Part shown: piece by piece, positions 33,000-44,086 of the stretch
How the letters are laid out: the number at the start of each line of letters is the position of its first letter
Position numbering within the stretch: position 1 is the first letter of the stretch
NCBI RefSeq assembly: GCF_019279795.1
Contig: NC_056748.1
Span: 696,488,306 to 696,552,305 of the forward strand
Length of the DNA stretch: 64,000 bases
Reading direction: 5' to 3'
From: Protopterus annectens
Taxonomy: Eukaryota > Chordata > Ceratodontiformes > Protopteridae
Notes under the pieces: generated by a model
The model's input: the letters and a program-made list of their open reading frames with translations, nothing else
Databases searched by the model: none
What the model was told of the DNA's origin: nothing
Position numbers and translations under genes: made by a program

Positions 33000-34559
33000 A
33001 GTTGTGAGGGGAGGCAAATAGATCTATGTCTGGGCATCCCCATTTCCCTGTTATCATTCTGAAGATTTGTGGATCTAGTTTCCACTCGTGAGGATCCATG
33101 AGGTTTCTGCTTAGTTCATCTGCCAAGGTATTTGTCCTTCCTGGCAGGAATTGTGCTTGCAGGTGTACTTGATAAGTCAATGCTGTGTTCCACAAAGTCA
33201 TGGCTTGTCTGCAGAGGGGGTAGGAATGTGTGCCTCCTTGCTTGTTTATGTACCACATGACTGTAGTATTGTCCGTCTTTATCAGCAGTTGTCCTGGATG
33301 AAGTAGGTCCTTGAAGGCTGTCGGTGCATTCTGTACAGCTAGCATCTCTTTTATATTGATATGAAGATGCATTTGACTTGTGGGCCATGTGCCCTGAATA
33401 CATTTTCCTGCCATGTGTGCCCCCCAGGCATAATGTGATGCATCTGTTGTTAATGTCTGCCTGGCTGTGGGTAAAGCGAATGGCTATCCCATGTTGTGGT
33501 GACAGGCCTGTGCCTACCATCGAAACTCCTGTTGCAGGCAGGGAATGAAAGTAATTAGTGTTTCCAGGCTGTGGCAATGTTGAGTCCAAACACTTTTTAG
33601 ATACCATTGTAGTTTCCTCATATGCAGTCTTGCATATGGAATTAGTAGAATGCAGGATGCCATGTAGCCCAGAGCCTGCAGAATTTTTCTTGCAGATAAC
33701 TGGGTCTTTGTTGCCATGTTTTCGAAGTAAGAAGTCAGTTGCCTTTGTTTGTCTGGCGTGAGATAAGCCATCTGGGCAGTTGTATTTAAGCTTGCACCCA
33801 GGAATATCATCTCTTGAGAGGGTACTAGTTTTGATTTCTTTTCGTTTACTGTGTACCCTAGGCAAATTAGCAATCTTTTTACAAACGCCAGATGCTTTAG
33901 TAGAATGTCTTTGGTCTCTGCTTGAATAAGGCAGTCGTCCAAGTAGGGAAATATTTGAATTCCTCTGTCTGCAAAATGCAATTACTGGTGCCAGGCATTT
34001 TGTGAAGACCCTGGGCGCAGTAGATAAGCCAAAGGGCAGTGCAGATAATTGGTAGTGCATTGAGCCAGCTATGAATCTGAGGTATCTTCTGCAAGTTTGT
34101 CTGATTGGGATATGCAGGTATGCCTCTTTGAGGTCCAAAGTTACAAGCCAAGCCTTCTTGCCCAGCATGGGCAGAAGCTGCTGCAGAGTCAACATTTTGA
34201 ATTTTGGAACGTCCAGAAAAGTGTTTAGAATAGACAGGTCCAGAATTGGTCTCCAGGCTTTGTCCTTTCTTGGTACTAAGAAAAGTCTTAAGTAAAATCC
34301 TTGTCCCCTGCTCTTGATGTGGCACTGGCTGAATAGCCCTCATGTCCATGAGAGATGAAACTTGTTCTTGTGCCTCTGCCCACTGATTGTGTGGCAGGTC
34401 TGGCATACCTTTTGCCTTTGGAAGGGTGTGAAAGTGGAACCTGTAGCCCTGAAAGACTATATTTAAGACCCATTTGTCCTGGGTGATCCTGTGCCAATTT
34501 TGTGAAAAAAGTGCTAACTTTCCCCCTAAGGGAGCTGCCAAAAGATAAGTGCTTGGCAC
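33000..34559 (-). pseudogene. DIRS-C reverse transcriptase and RNase H
   Basis: Frames 34559-33897, 33981-33514, 34195-33116 and 33414 onward. The RT motif A region reads VTLDLKEAYLHIPIRQTCRR. Motif C reads FPYLDDCLIQAETKD (both Asp), followed by LICLGYTVNEKKSKLVPSQ. The RNase H part has MAGKCIQGTW, KEMLAVQNAPTAFKDLL and KTDNTTVMWYINKQGG. At least three frameshifts. Catalytic residues of the RT are intact. Confidence 0.85.
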
Positions 34560-34588
34560 TGGCAGAGGGAAGTCATTGGGACTGTTTC

Positions 34589-36398
34589 CTATAAGGCTGT
34601 GACTAGTCTTCTCTGCTTAGAAGCACCCCATTGTCTGGGCCTGTATGAGCCCTGGGGCTGTTGCCTGCCTCTAGGGCATCTGAATCTGCCTCTTTGTGGT
34701 CTGTCTGCCACTGGAAGGGACCAATTCTTTGAAGGCCAGTTCCTGCTAAATCTGGGTGGCTGTACCTGTAAGAAATCCTTTACTGTCTGCATAGATTTAG
34801 CTTTATCCTCCATTTTCTTCAACGCCTCTTCTGCCTTAACACCAAAGTATCATGCTGTAATGGAGCGTCCAATAATTTTGCTTTAACATCATCAGGCAGA
34901 TTCTGTTCCTTTAACCAAGCATGCCTTCTAATAACAGAACCTGTAACTGCAGCCCTGCACGAGGCCTCCAGTGAATCATAACCACATTGCAAAGTATGTT
35001 TTCCCACTTGTTCAGCTGCATGCAATAAAACCTGCAATTCTTTGTTCTCAGAACATTCAGAATTTGTCAACATTTTTTGTTTTAACAAAGACATTAAGTG
35101 TTGCTGATATTTGAGCATATGAAACTGACAATTTAAAGCCCTTACAGCCAAGGTAGCAGAAGTGTATAATTTTTCCCCCATCTGTCCAGAGCCCTAGAAT
35201 CTCTATCTGAGGGGACAGGGTTTTTAGCAGAAGCAGCCTTGACCCCTTTGGGACCCTGTGAGATAATTTCTGGGTCAGCAGCAGGGTTTTTATATAGAAA
35301 TTTATGGGAATCTGGAACCCTGTAGTATCTGTCCGGCCTAACAGGTGCAGGAGGTAAAGAGTCTGGAGACAGGCCAGACTCTGAAAATACATCATCTACT
35401 GTGTCTAGAACAGGAGGAATTGCAAGAGGTCTGTGCTGAGGCAGTAACAGAAAGTCTCTAAGCCTTTTCTTAGAATCTGAATAATCCTGGCTCTCCCAGT
35501 GGAAGTGCTCCCTCATGGTATGCAGGGTTTCCCCAAATGAGTAATCCTCAGGAGGAGAATCTGAAGGAATAGAATCTTCAGCATCAGAATCCTCAAAGGG
35601 AGGAACAGAATATCCCTGTTCTGAAGAGGAATCAGAGGAAATGGAAACATGATCAGAGGAATCATATTCAGTATCTTGCCTATGCCTCTTTTCAGGAGGG
35701 GGATGGGAACCCCTGATCAAAGTAATTCAGTCTTCGGCCATTTTGAGCATCTGTTTCTTAGGCATAGAAGTCTGTCCTGGAGAATGCTGTACTTGTTTCC
35801 TTGTCTTTAAAACTGCTTTAGACTTTGTCTTGGATGCTGAAGTAGGCTTTATATAAAGTTGTGTAGGTCTGAAAACACCCTCAGAAGCCGATGCCTGCTC
35901 AGCGGCTCCGGACCCATCTGAGGGACTGATTTTCGAAGGGCCAATACCTTGAGTATCCAGAGGCCTAGTTCTCTCCACATGGGAGTCGGAGGCGGCCTGT
36001 GGCTCTGAGGTAGCGGGAGTCAGGGGCTGCGAAAGCACCTCACTGAGCACCGGCAAACCGGCGACCGGCCTAGAAGAGGCTTCGTCGTTGGTCTTGGATC
36101 TCGGATGCCTGTCCTTTTCTTTATCCTTGCGCTTTTTATGAATTCCGGTCATCGGTTGTTCCGACGGCATTATATAGTTAAACCTTCGGCCAAAGTAATG
36201 AAAAGCAAAATCGTACCGACGCTTTATAGTGCGTTGGTTAAATCTAGCACAAAACTGACAATTAGCAACGTCATGATCAGGGCCTAGGCAAGAAATACAG
36301 TAAGAATGAAAATCCTTATGAGGTATTTGCTTCCCACAAGAAATACAATTGTTAACTTTTTCTGACATCAGTCTGGAGCAAGAAAAAAGTTTCCCCAA
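34589..36398 (-). pseudogene. DIRS-C gag-like protein
   Basis: Frames 36398-35727 (223 residues), 35720-35142, 35181-34819 and 34822-34589. The start MGKLFSCSRLMSEKVNNC may begin at the inner MSEKVNNC used by the other copies. Cys/His module: NNCISCGKQIPHKDFHSYC with two more C-x2-C pairs. An acidic Ser-rich stretch follows, then RAAVTGSVIRRHAWLKEQ and the LLDAPL segment. A stop separates the first two frames (35726-35721). It is the longest gag frame in the window. Confidence 0.75.
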
Positions 36399-36688
36399 CA
36401 GGGTACTTAGCTTTATTGAAGACTTCAGATCTGAAATTCAATTACGAAAATCTCAGGAGTTGGCCGACCGGCACTTGCGAACTGCTTTTGCTTCGGGCAC
36501 CGCGCGGCAAGAAAGACTGAAGAAAATGGCGTTGGCTGCATCTTTTATACCCCTGGCGCACTGACGTCAGGGAAGAGGCGACAGCAACCGACGCCAGACC
36601 AGGACTTTGGAATTCAGGCCGACTGCGGGTTGCCTGCCAGCAGGATAACCCAAGTGTAATGACTGCAACAGTAAAACACGATGAACAT

Positions 36689-39027
36689 CTGATAGTGCAT
36701 ACAGCCTGCTTTGAAGCGTAGGTATTTTCTGCAAGATTCCCTGATTGGGATGTGCAGGTAGGCTTCCTTTAAATCCAGTGTTGCCAACCAGGCATCTTTG
36801 CTTATCATTTGAAGCAACTGGTGAAGAGTTAGCATCTTGAATTTTGGAATCACCAAAAAGGTGTTTAGGATAGACAGGTCCAGGACAGGACGCCATGAGT
36901 TGTCTTTTCTGGGTACCAGGAAACATCTTGAGTAGAAACCTTGTCCCTTTTCCTTTTCTGGTACAGTCTGAATAGCCTTTAATCTTGAGAGAGAGAGTAC
37001 TTGCTTTTGAGCCTCTGCCCACTGATTTGGGGGTAGATCTGGCCAACCGTTTGTGGTTGGTAACGTGTGGAAGTGACATCTATATCCTTGGGAAACTATG
37101 TTTAAAACCCATTTGTCCTGCGTAATGAGTTCCCAGTTTTTTGCTTGCAAAGCAATCTTTTCCCCTAAAGGAGCAGCCAGTTGAGAAGTGCTTGGAAGTT
37201 TTAAAGTTAAGTCATTGAGACAGCTTACTATAGGGGGGAGTCTTACTGCTCCCTGATTTGGAAGTGGGAGCCCCCCACTGCTTAGTCCTGTGTGTACCCT
37301 GGGACTGAAGCCTGGGTGTTCTGCTGGTTCTGGGTTTGAACTGAGAAGACCTGGAAGAGGCAGGAAAGGTCCAATTTTTTGAGGGCCAATGCCTACTAAA
37401 TCTAGGAGGTTGCACTTGTAAGAAATCTTTAACAGTTTGCGTAGATTTAGCTTTTTCCTCCATCTTTTTAAGAACTACTTCTGCTTCGTCGCCAAACAGG
37501 TGGTCCTGATTTAAGGGAGCATCCAGCAATTTAGTTTTAACATGATCTGGCAAAGATTGCTCCTTAAGCCAAGCATTCCTTCTAAGTACAGACCCGGTGA
37601 CAGCAGCCCTGCAAGATGCCTCTAGTGAATCAAAACCACATTGCAAAGTATGTTTTCCAACCTGTTCAGCAGAATGTATTAAATCCTGTAAATCCTTATT
37701 TTCAGCAAAATCAGGAATCAACATAATTTTCTGTTTAAGCAATCCAATAATATGCTGCTGATACTTTAACATATGAAACTGGCAATTTAAGGCCTTGACG
37801 GCTAAGGTTGCTGAGGTGCATGCCTTCTTACCCCATCTATCCAGGGCCCTGGAATTTCTATCAGTGGGGGTAGGATTTTTGGCCGTAGTAGCCTTAATGC
37901 CCTTGGGTCCGTGTGAAATGGTCTCAGGATCCGCAGTAGGATTTTTAAAAAGGAAATTGTGAGAATAAGGAACCTTGTAATATCTGTCAGGTTTTCTGGG
38001 AGCAGGAGGAAAGAGTCAGGGGCCAAGCTAGATTCCGAAAAGGCATCGTCAACAATGTCCAGCACAGGAGGGATAGCTAAAGACCTGTGTTGGGGCAGGA
38101 GTAAGAAATCTCTAAGCCTCTTTTTAGAATCAGAGTGATCCTGGCTTTCCCAGTGAAAATGCTCCCTAAGAGTATGCAAGGTTTCACCAAAAGAAAAATC
38201 CTCTGGGGGAGAAGCAGAGGGAATAGAGCCCTCTGCATCAGAATCCTCATAGGTAGATAAGGGTAAATCCTGGCCATCAGAGGAGACAGAAATTTCAGAA
38301 TCCTGGTGAGAAGTATCATAAACAAATTCAGTCCTAGGTCTCTCAGAGGGGGAAGGTTGGCTTCCCCTGATTAAAATAATAAGGTCTTCAGCCATTCTTA
38401 TCATTTGTTTTTTAGGCATAGAGGCCCGACCATGCGGTCTGGGCGTCGGTTTCCTAGGCATCGTTCGAGTTTTAGGCCTAGAAGAAGAAGATGGCATCAG
38501 TTTAATATGCAAGTCAGCAGGCCTGAATACACCCTCAGAAGTTGGTGCCTGCACAGCGGCTCCGGACCCATTCAAGGTAGAGACATCCGCAGGTTCCACA
38601 GTTGAAGCATCTCACGGCATACCGGACTCCGAATGGGTCTCAGTAGAGGCCTGTGAATCTGAAGTAGTGGGTATCAGGGGCTGCGAAAGCGCCTCACTGA
38701 GTACCGGCAACTGGCGATTAGCTTAGGAGAAGCATCTTCGACAGCTTTGGACCTAGGTGGCCTGTCTCTGTCTTTTTCTTTGCGTTTTTTTGGAATTTTG
38801 TTAGTCGGGTGGCTTACCGAAGACATACCTGGATAATTGAACCGAGTACCAAAATATTTAGAAGCGAAAATGTACCAACGACGAATAGTTTGTGGTTTAA
38901 ATAAGGCACAAAACCGACAGCAAGGTATGTCGTGGTCAGGGCCTAGGCAAGGAATACAGTATGAATGAAAATCTTTATGAGATATTTGCTTTCCACAAGA
39001 AATACAGTTATTGAGTTTTACTGACAT
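36689..39027 (-). pseudogene. DIRS-b gag-like gene and RT 5' half
   Basis: The part of DIRS-b to the right of DIRS-C. The gag start MSVKLNNCISCGKQ (39027) is followed by the Cys/His module, then 38599-37802 (265 residues, acidic and Ser/Pro-rich) and 37772-37212 with RAAVTGSVLRRNAWLKEQ and LLDAPLNQDHLFG. The RT start (37150-36689) includes PVLDLSILNTF and ATLDLKEAYLHIPI (motif A). It stops at the DIRS-C junction and resumes at 30403. Confidence 0.75.
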
Positions 39028-39346
39028 TGGTTTAGAGCAAGAAAAAGTTTCCCCAACAGGGTACTTAGCTTTAATTGAAGATTTCGGTTCTGAAACTCGA
39101 AAACGAAAATTTCCATGAGTTGGCCGAATGGCACTTGCGAACTGCTTCTACTTCGGGCACTGCACGGCAAGAAAGACTGATGTAATGGCATCGGCTGCAT
39201 GCTTTGTACCCCTGACTACCTGACATCATGGAAGATGAGACGGCAACCGACGCAGGACCCAAGACTTTGACAATCAGGCCGACTGAGGGCTACTGCAAGC
39301 AGATAACCCAAATGTGATGACTGCAACAGTGAGACATGAAGAACAT

Positions 39347-40225
39347 CGTTGATGCTCATCCAATAACTATTTTAGACAATGTGACAATAATTACTAAGAT
39401 AAAAATGGAGGGCTATGAAGTAAATTTGAGACACTGGCACTTCGCCATCTACCTGTTATAAAGAAAGAAATTTAAGGAACTGGTAGTGGAAATTATCTGG
39501 GAATTATTAGAGAAGCTGGAAAGTACCCCAGAAGTTATAAGCTAGTGAGTGGGATATACTGAAAGTGTAGTTTAAGAATTGGGTAGAAATTAAAGAAAAA
39601 GGGATCTGGTTAAGAAGTAATGAGAATTATTTAGAGGAGATGACAAAAGTTTAAAGTATTACAAAATAAGGGGAATCTCACAGAACAAGAGGAGGCAGAA
39701 CTGCAGAGTACTAAACAGAAAATAAGGGTCTACCTGGATAATATGCACAAGTTTAGAAATATTGCTGTTATAGAACTGTTTTTAATAACTCCGGAACACA
39801 CAAAAAAACTATTGGCACAACTTAGGCAACAGAAAGTAGAAAGGATTATTGTCAAACATAAGGAGCCTATAACAGGGAAAATAACCAAAGATCATGTAGC
39901 GGTATTAGATATATTTTGGAAAGTTTATGAAACACTGTATAAAGCACAGAAGTGGGGAAATCAAGATAAAGCACAAATGGAAATATTTATGGAAGACTTA
40001 AATATGCCACGGTTAAAGGTAGATGAGGCTCAACAACTAACAGTTAAAACAGGAGAGGAGATAAAAATACTGATACATAACCAATCCACAGGAAAGTCTC
40101 CAGGAATAGATGGTGTTAGGATGGTAGAAAGTGATAAAGATCTGGAAGGTTTCGTTAAATGGTATTTTAAAAGGAGGGGTAGCACCAATAACCTTGAAAA
40201 AAGCTGTGGTGACTGTAATACCTAA
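39347..40225 (+). pseudogene. L1-2 ORF2 remnant: endonuclease end and RT start
   Basis: Resumes the L1-2 endonuclease after DIRS-b. The open frame 39743-40225 (160 residues) begins in the linker (MHKFRNIAVIELF matches the NLYGFKKIAVKHFF segment of L1 copy 1) and reaches the RT N-terminus at NQSTGKSPGIDGV, the conserved K-S-P-G-x-D-G box. Catalytic motifs A to C are missing because the copy ends near 40265. Confidence 0.8.
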
Positions 40226-40292
40226 AGACGGTAAAGACCCACCTAATCCAGCTTTCATACAGATTCACAGACTGTTACTATGCTAACTTCCC

Positions 40293-40308
40293 GGGGGGGG
40301 GGGGGGGG
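40293..40308. repeat. G16 homopolymer
   Basis: Sixteen G at the junction between the end of L1-2 and the CR1 fragment starting near 40375. Its length is likely unstable and could be an assembly artefact. It is a potential G-quadruplex former. Confidence 0.9.
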
Positions 40309-40374
40309 CTTTCTAAACCTAGCCAAGTTTTCCTGAAAGAATAATGATGCCCTGCATCCAAATATTGCACTGAA

Positions 40375-40852
40375 GGCCAGGCATTTATAAGCTACCTCTG
40401 TCCATAAGGGACATGCCTGCCAGGCCCAGTGTAAATATCCTATTCCCCATCCATTTTTCTACGATGTGTTTAAACTGGGTAACAGATGAACTCAGCTTCA
40501 CATGGAGAGGCAGTCTCTGGGACACACATTTATCTCTCCAGCATGCTCTGTTTAAGTCACAAGGAAAACTCATGTCCCTAGACCTTGTACTTCTGGTACT
40601 CTCAGTTACGAATATGTTGGAGATTCATAAGTGTGAGGTTTGCAGATGCTTTGTAAGCCAGGCATAGATCACTCCTTAGCAACGTGTAAAAGACTGAGTA
40701 GAAGGAATGGCCTTTAAGGCACTCAGCATAAAGCAGGCTTGTTCTGCCTTGTATTCTTTTTGTAGGAACCTTTGAGGTTGCTCTAGCTGCTGCATATGGC
40801 TGGTCAGGTACATACCAAAGGGAGCACTGTACTCTATGAATGGTCTTATAAG
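40375..40852 (-). mobile_element. CR1-like LINE (CR1-C), left part, split by the PLE dimer
   Basis: The 3' part of a minus-strand CR1. Frames 40573-40385 and 40921-40676 match the C-terminus of CR1-B (9241-8978 and 9500-9248). It breaks at 40852 at the 14-bp TSD and continues at 46921. The rejoined sequence aligns with CR1-B around 9440-9490. Confidence 0.8.
40839..40852. repeat. Target-site duplication of the PLE dimer (left)
   Basis: AATGGTCTTATAAG, perfectly repeated at 46907-46920. CR1-B has one equivalent segment, so this is a true duplication of target sequence. Confidence 0.9.
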
Positions 40853-40970
40853 TAAAAATGAAAGTGGCAGCTTACACAACACGCTCACTGCCCCCGCTCT
40901 CAGCAATAGCTCAGCTTGCACCAGGCAATAAATGGTAATAATTCACAAAATAACGAAGATCCAAACTTCT

Positions 40971-41033
40971 TTTAATATAAAAGGTTTAGCGCTTTCACTT
41001 GCATGAGGCAAGCTTCATCAGAACACATAAAAC
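40971..41033 (-). ncRNA. Hammerhead-ribozyme-like motif, left PLE copy
   Basis: Mirror image of the motif at 46688-46760, read on the minus strand: CTGATGAAGC (41021-41012), then a six-base stem and GAAAGCGCTAAACC. See the right-hand copy for the fold. Confidence 0.45.
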
Positions 41034-41221
41034 TTCAAACCAACAGTTTATATATAGAAAAAGGCGCCAAAAGCTGGCTGATTGCAATTAATTACATAAA
41101 ATTGATATCCATTAAACCAATATGAAAAAGAGACCATACTGATAAATGAATATTGAACATGAAAATACATCTAAAATATGACAATACATGTTAAAAATTA
41201 ATACAAATGACTATACTAAAG

Positions 41222-43667
41222 TCAATCAATTGAAAGTAAAGGTTTGATTGAAAGATAATCATTTATACCAGGCAATGTAGTGGCGTCTGTGTATACTTGC
41301 CACCATAATTCACGATATAACAGATAATTTTTAACATTGCCACCTCTGGGATTGTTCTTAACTGATTCCAAGATCCCAAACTTAAAATTATGTTCAGTGC
41401 CAAAATTTTTTGTGTGTCTGAACAGGGCATTTTTAGTATCCTTCTTCCTTATAGAGTACATGTGGGAATATATTCTTTGTCTAAATTGTCTCTCTGTTTT
41501 GCCAATATAGAAATACTGGCATGACATACATATTGCAATATACACCAACATGGTAGATCTACAATTACCTTTGGTGAGGTGTAGCCTATTGTGACATATA
41601 TTGTTGAGAAAGATAGTATCAGGCTCGTAAATATAAGAGCACTGATGGCAAGTCCCACATTTAGAAGTACTACTTCCTTGATAAGAAAAGGGCAACGACT
41701 TCCTTTCCATAATATGTTTCAAGTTTTTGCCCATTTTAAATACAAAATGCGGTTGGGAACCAACCCTGTCAGATACATCCTGTACTGATGTCAGAATATG
41801 CCAGTTGTTAATCACAATATTTTTAAGCATCCGACTATATGGACCGTATTCGATAATGAAAGCATTAGAAAATGGTTGGTTACTTTTCATAAAGGAAATA
41901 TCAGATATACCTGTACTGTTCGAAACAGTGCTAATCATAGCATCATTTTCCAAACCATGTCCTACTAACTTGTTCGCTGCCCCCAACAATGGGGAGTATT
42001 TGTGCTTCCATTGTCCCATAACATAAGTAGTGGTGTCATTCAGCATTACCTTATCATAACCTCTATCAATAAATAAACCAGTTATGAATTTCAGTTCTTT
42101 TATCAAATCTACAAGTTTAGAAGTCATTCTAATGGCTCTGATGCATTGGCCTTTAAAGATGTTCCTTTTTAGCTTATAGGGGTGACAACTACCGAAATCT
42201 AAATAAGAATTAGAAAACGTCACCTTCCTATAAATAAGACTTAAAGCCATTAGAGTCCTTGGAGACCAAAGTGTCTAAAGGTACACCGGTATTGTTGTAT
42301 GACGAGGTAAAGTTAAGGAAATCACTGCTAGAGTTCAAGAAATTAATAAAGCTGTCAAAAGTAATGGTGTCACCCTTCCAAAGAATATATTTGTCATCTA
42401 AGAACCGGGAATAGTACACTACCTTACCATAGTAGGGACTGTTGAAAATATGGTTTTCTTCCCAGTCCAACATGACCAAGTTAGCAAAAATGGGGGCGCA
42501 TGCAGCTCCCATTGCAACACCACTGGTCTGTCTGAATATTTCTCCTTCATAATATATAAAGTTATATTCTAACACAATACTCATTAGATCGACCAGAAGG
42601 GAGATTTTATCCCAACTAAACCCTGTGTGTTTCCTCAGGCTCCTAGAAAAAGCCACCAAACCTTCCTCAATCGGTATACAACTAAATAGATCTATAACAT
42701 CTACTGAACTAAATATTAGATTATCCACAACTGTGTGGGTAGGAAAATTACGTAAAAACTCCCATGAATCCTTAACTAAATGCCTGATCTTATCATAGAC
42801 AAATTTTAAAGTGGTGTCTATGAATACACCAATAGGAAATGTCTTTGCTTTACTGCCAGAAATAATGGGTCTAAATGGGGGGTTCAGATGGTCCTTGTGG
42901 ACTTTGGGAATACCCACAATGGTGGCTAAAGTGGGAAAGTCCACTTTCATGAACTCAAACTGTTCTTCGGTGATCCTTTGTTCCAACCTGTAATCCTCTA
43001 AAAACATGTCAATTCTTCTGTATGAGATGTTTAATTCATTCAGTGAAGACACTGCGTAATTACCAGATGAGTGGAGGATATTGTGAATTTTTGAACTATA
43101 CGTCATAGAATCAAAAATTACAATACCACCACCTTTGTCAGGCTTCATTATTCTATAACTACGGTCCATACATAAGTCGTTAAGAATACTGGCTTCCTCC
43201 TTTGATAAATTAGAAATACATTTAACAGATTTTTTCCTATTAATTTTACTATTAAATTTATATAGTTCTTTGGTAACCTTATTTTCAAACACAGAAATGG
43301 CTGGGTTGTTGATAGGAACAAAATGACTTTTCTTTCTTAGAATTGTACCATTAACCTGACTACAATTGTCAACACTGTCAAACATAATTGTCAAATTTAG
43401 TTTTCTAATAAATTTCTTAAAGTCAAAAATAGTATCAACTACTCTAAATGAAGGTGTAGGTATAAATTTCAAACCTTTCGAGAATAAACTGAAATGGGCA
43501 GTATTAAGATTAATATTACTGTAATTGTAAATCTTAAAATTATTACATTCACTAATAATATTGTCCATAACAGTAATGTTAGGAGCTGGATTCAAACAGG
43601 TTTCTGTACTAATGGGGTTTTCTGAATCACTTAGTATTTTTCCCTCCATTTGCCTCCTTTTTTCCAA
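41222..43667 (-). pseudogene. PLE reverse transcriptase/GIY-YIG, left copy, frameshifted
   Basis: Frames 43667-42228 (about 479 residues) and 42250-41222 (about 342 residues) correspond to one protein of the right-hand copy. Compared with it, the left copy lacks three bases in the GVPYLDT segment and two bases in KSIIYRK, and the latter shifts the frame. The RT active site reads RFLDDKYILW, with Lys where the right copy has Ile. The second frame includes the C-x2-C module (CGTCHQC) and the GIY-YIG domain (FYIGKTERQFRQR). It is otherwise almost identical to the right copy. Confidence 0.9.
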
Positions 43668-43860
43668 GCCGCTTGAGGCCCCTTCCTGGAATTGGGGCGA
43701 AAATCCTGTTTATTATAGGTGTTTGCATTATCAGCTTCATAGACTCTATTCACAGAATCAAATTTATCACCTAACTTGTTACTAGTCCATTTGTAACAAA
43801 CACGTCTGCTGTATTGTTCCTTATCCCTCTGAAATGTCTTCAATTTACGATCAAAAGCTT

Positions 43861-44086
43861 TTTTGATCGTAAATTGAAGACATTTCAGAGGGATAAGGAA
43901 CAATACAGCAGACGTGTTTGTTACAAATGGACTAGTAACAAGTTAGGTGATAAATTTGATTCCGTGAATAGAGTCTATGAAGCTGATAATGCAAACACCT
44001 ATAATAAACAGGATTTTCGCCCCAATTCCAGGAAGGGGCCTCAAGCGGCTTGGAAAAACAGAGGCAAATGGAGGGAAAAATATTAA
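43861..44086 (+). pseudogene. PLE upstream reading frame (5'-truncated), right copy
   Basis: From the palindrome centre to a stop at 44086, an open frame reads FDRKLKTFQRDKEQYSRR and ends GKWREKY. It is highly basic and is overlapped by the RT frame by 19 bases (ATG at 44068). The mirror copy is at 43859-43631 (-). It may be the C-terminus of a separate ORF1 or the N-terminal part of the RT protein in another frame. The 5' truncation prevents a decision. Confidence 0.6.

Larger units (their letters stand above)
30404..36688 (-). mobile_element. DIRS family I retrotransposon (DIRS-C) inside DIRS-b
   Basis: The left terminus AGTACAGCTGTGTAC starts at 30404 and the right terminus CGATGAACAT ends at 36688. 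It sits in the RT gene of DIRS-b. Joining 30403 to 36689 gives a sequence co-linear with the same RT segment of DIRS-C itself (34040-34070) with no gained or lost base, so the termini are exact and there is no TSD. Without the 709-bp insertion at 30961 and its duplication, the element is about 5.57 kb. Gene order gag, RT/RNase H, recombinase on the minus strand. Confidence 0.9.
27480..39346 (-). mobile_element. DIRS family I retrotransposon (DIRS-b), split by DIRS-C
   Basis: The outer element has its left terminus AGTACAGCTGTGTACAC at 27480 and right terminus CATGAAGAACAT ending at 39346. Its own sequence is 27480-30403 plus 36689-39346, about 5.58 kb, matching DIRS-a in length and gene order. 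Removing it rejoins L1-2 with the same spacing as L1 copy 1 across the site (35 of 35 alignment columns without a gap), so there is no TSD. The internal complementary region is 27850-27957. The genes are broken by frameshifts and by DIRS-C. Confidence 0.9.
19480..40265 (+). mobile_element. L1-like LINE, copy 2, host of nested DIRS elements
   Basis: A plus-strand L1-like copy visible in three pieces: about 19480-20419 (inter-ORF region and start of the endonuclease), 27198-27479 (middle endonuclease) and 39347-40265 (endonuclease end to RT start). The pieces are consecutive when aligned to L1 copy 1 (reverse complement of 2100-1000) and L1 copy 3 (49000-51960). A family-II DIRS occupies the first gap and a family-I DIRS complex the second. 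The copy is lost after 40265, just past the KSPGIDGV region. The 5' limit is uncertain. Confidence 0.8.

Noticed and set aside
43814-44086. 90-residue frame starting left of the palindrome centre
   Set aside because: Its first residues read through the centre from the antisense arm, so only the part from about 43861 is real PLE coding sequence.
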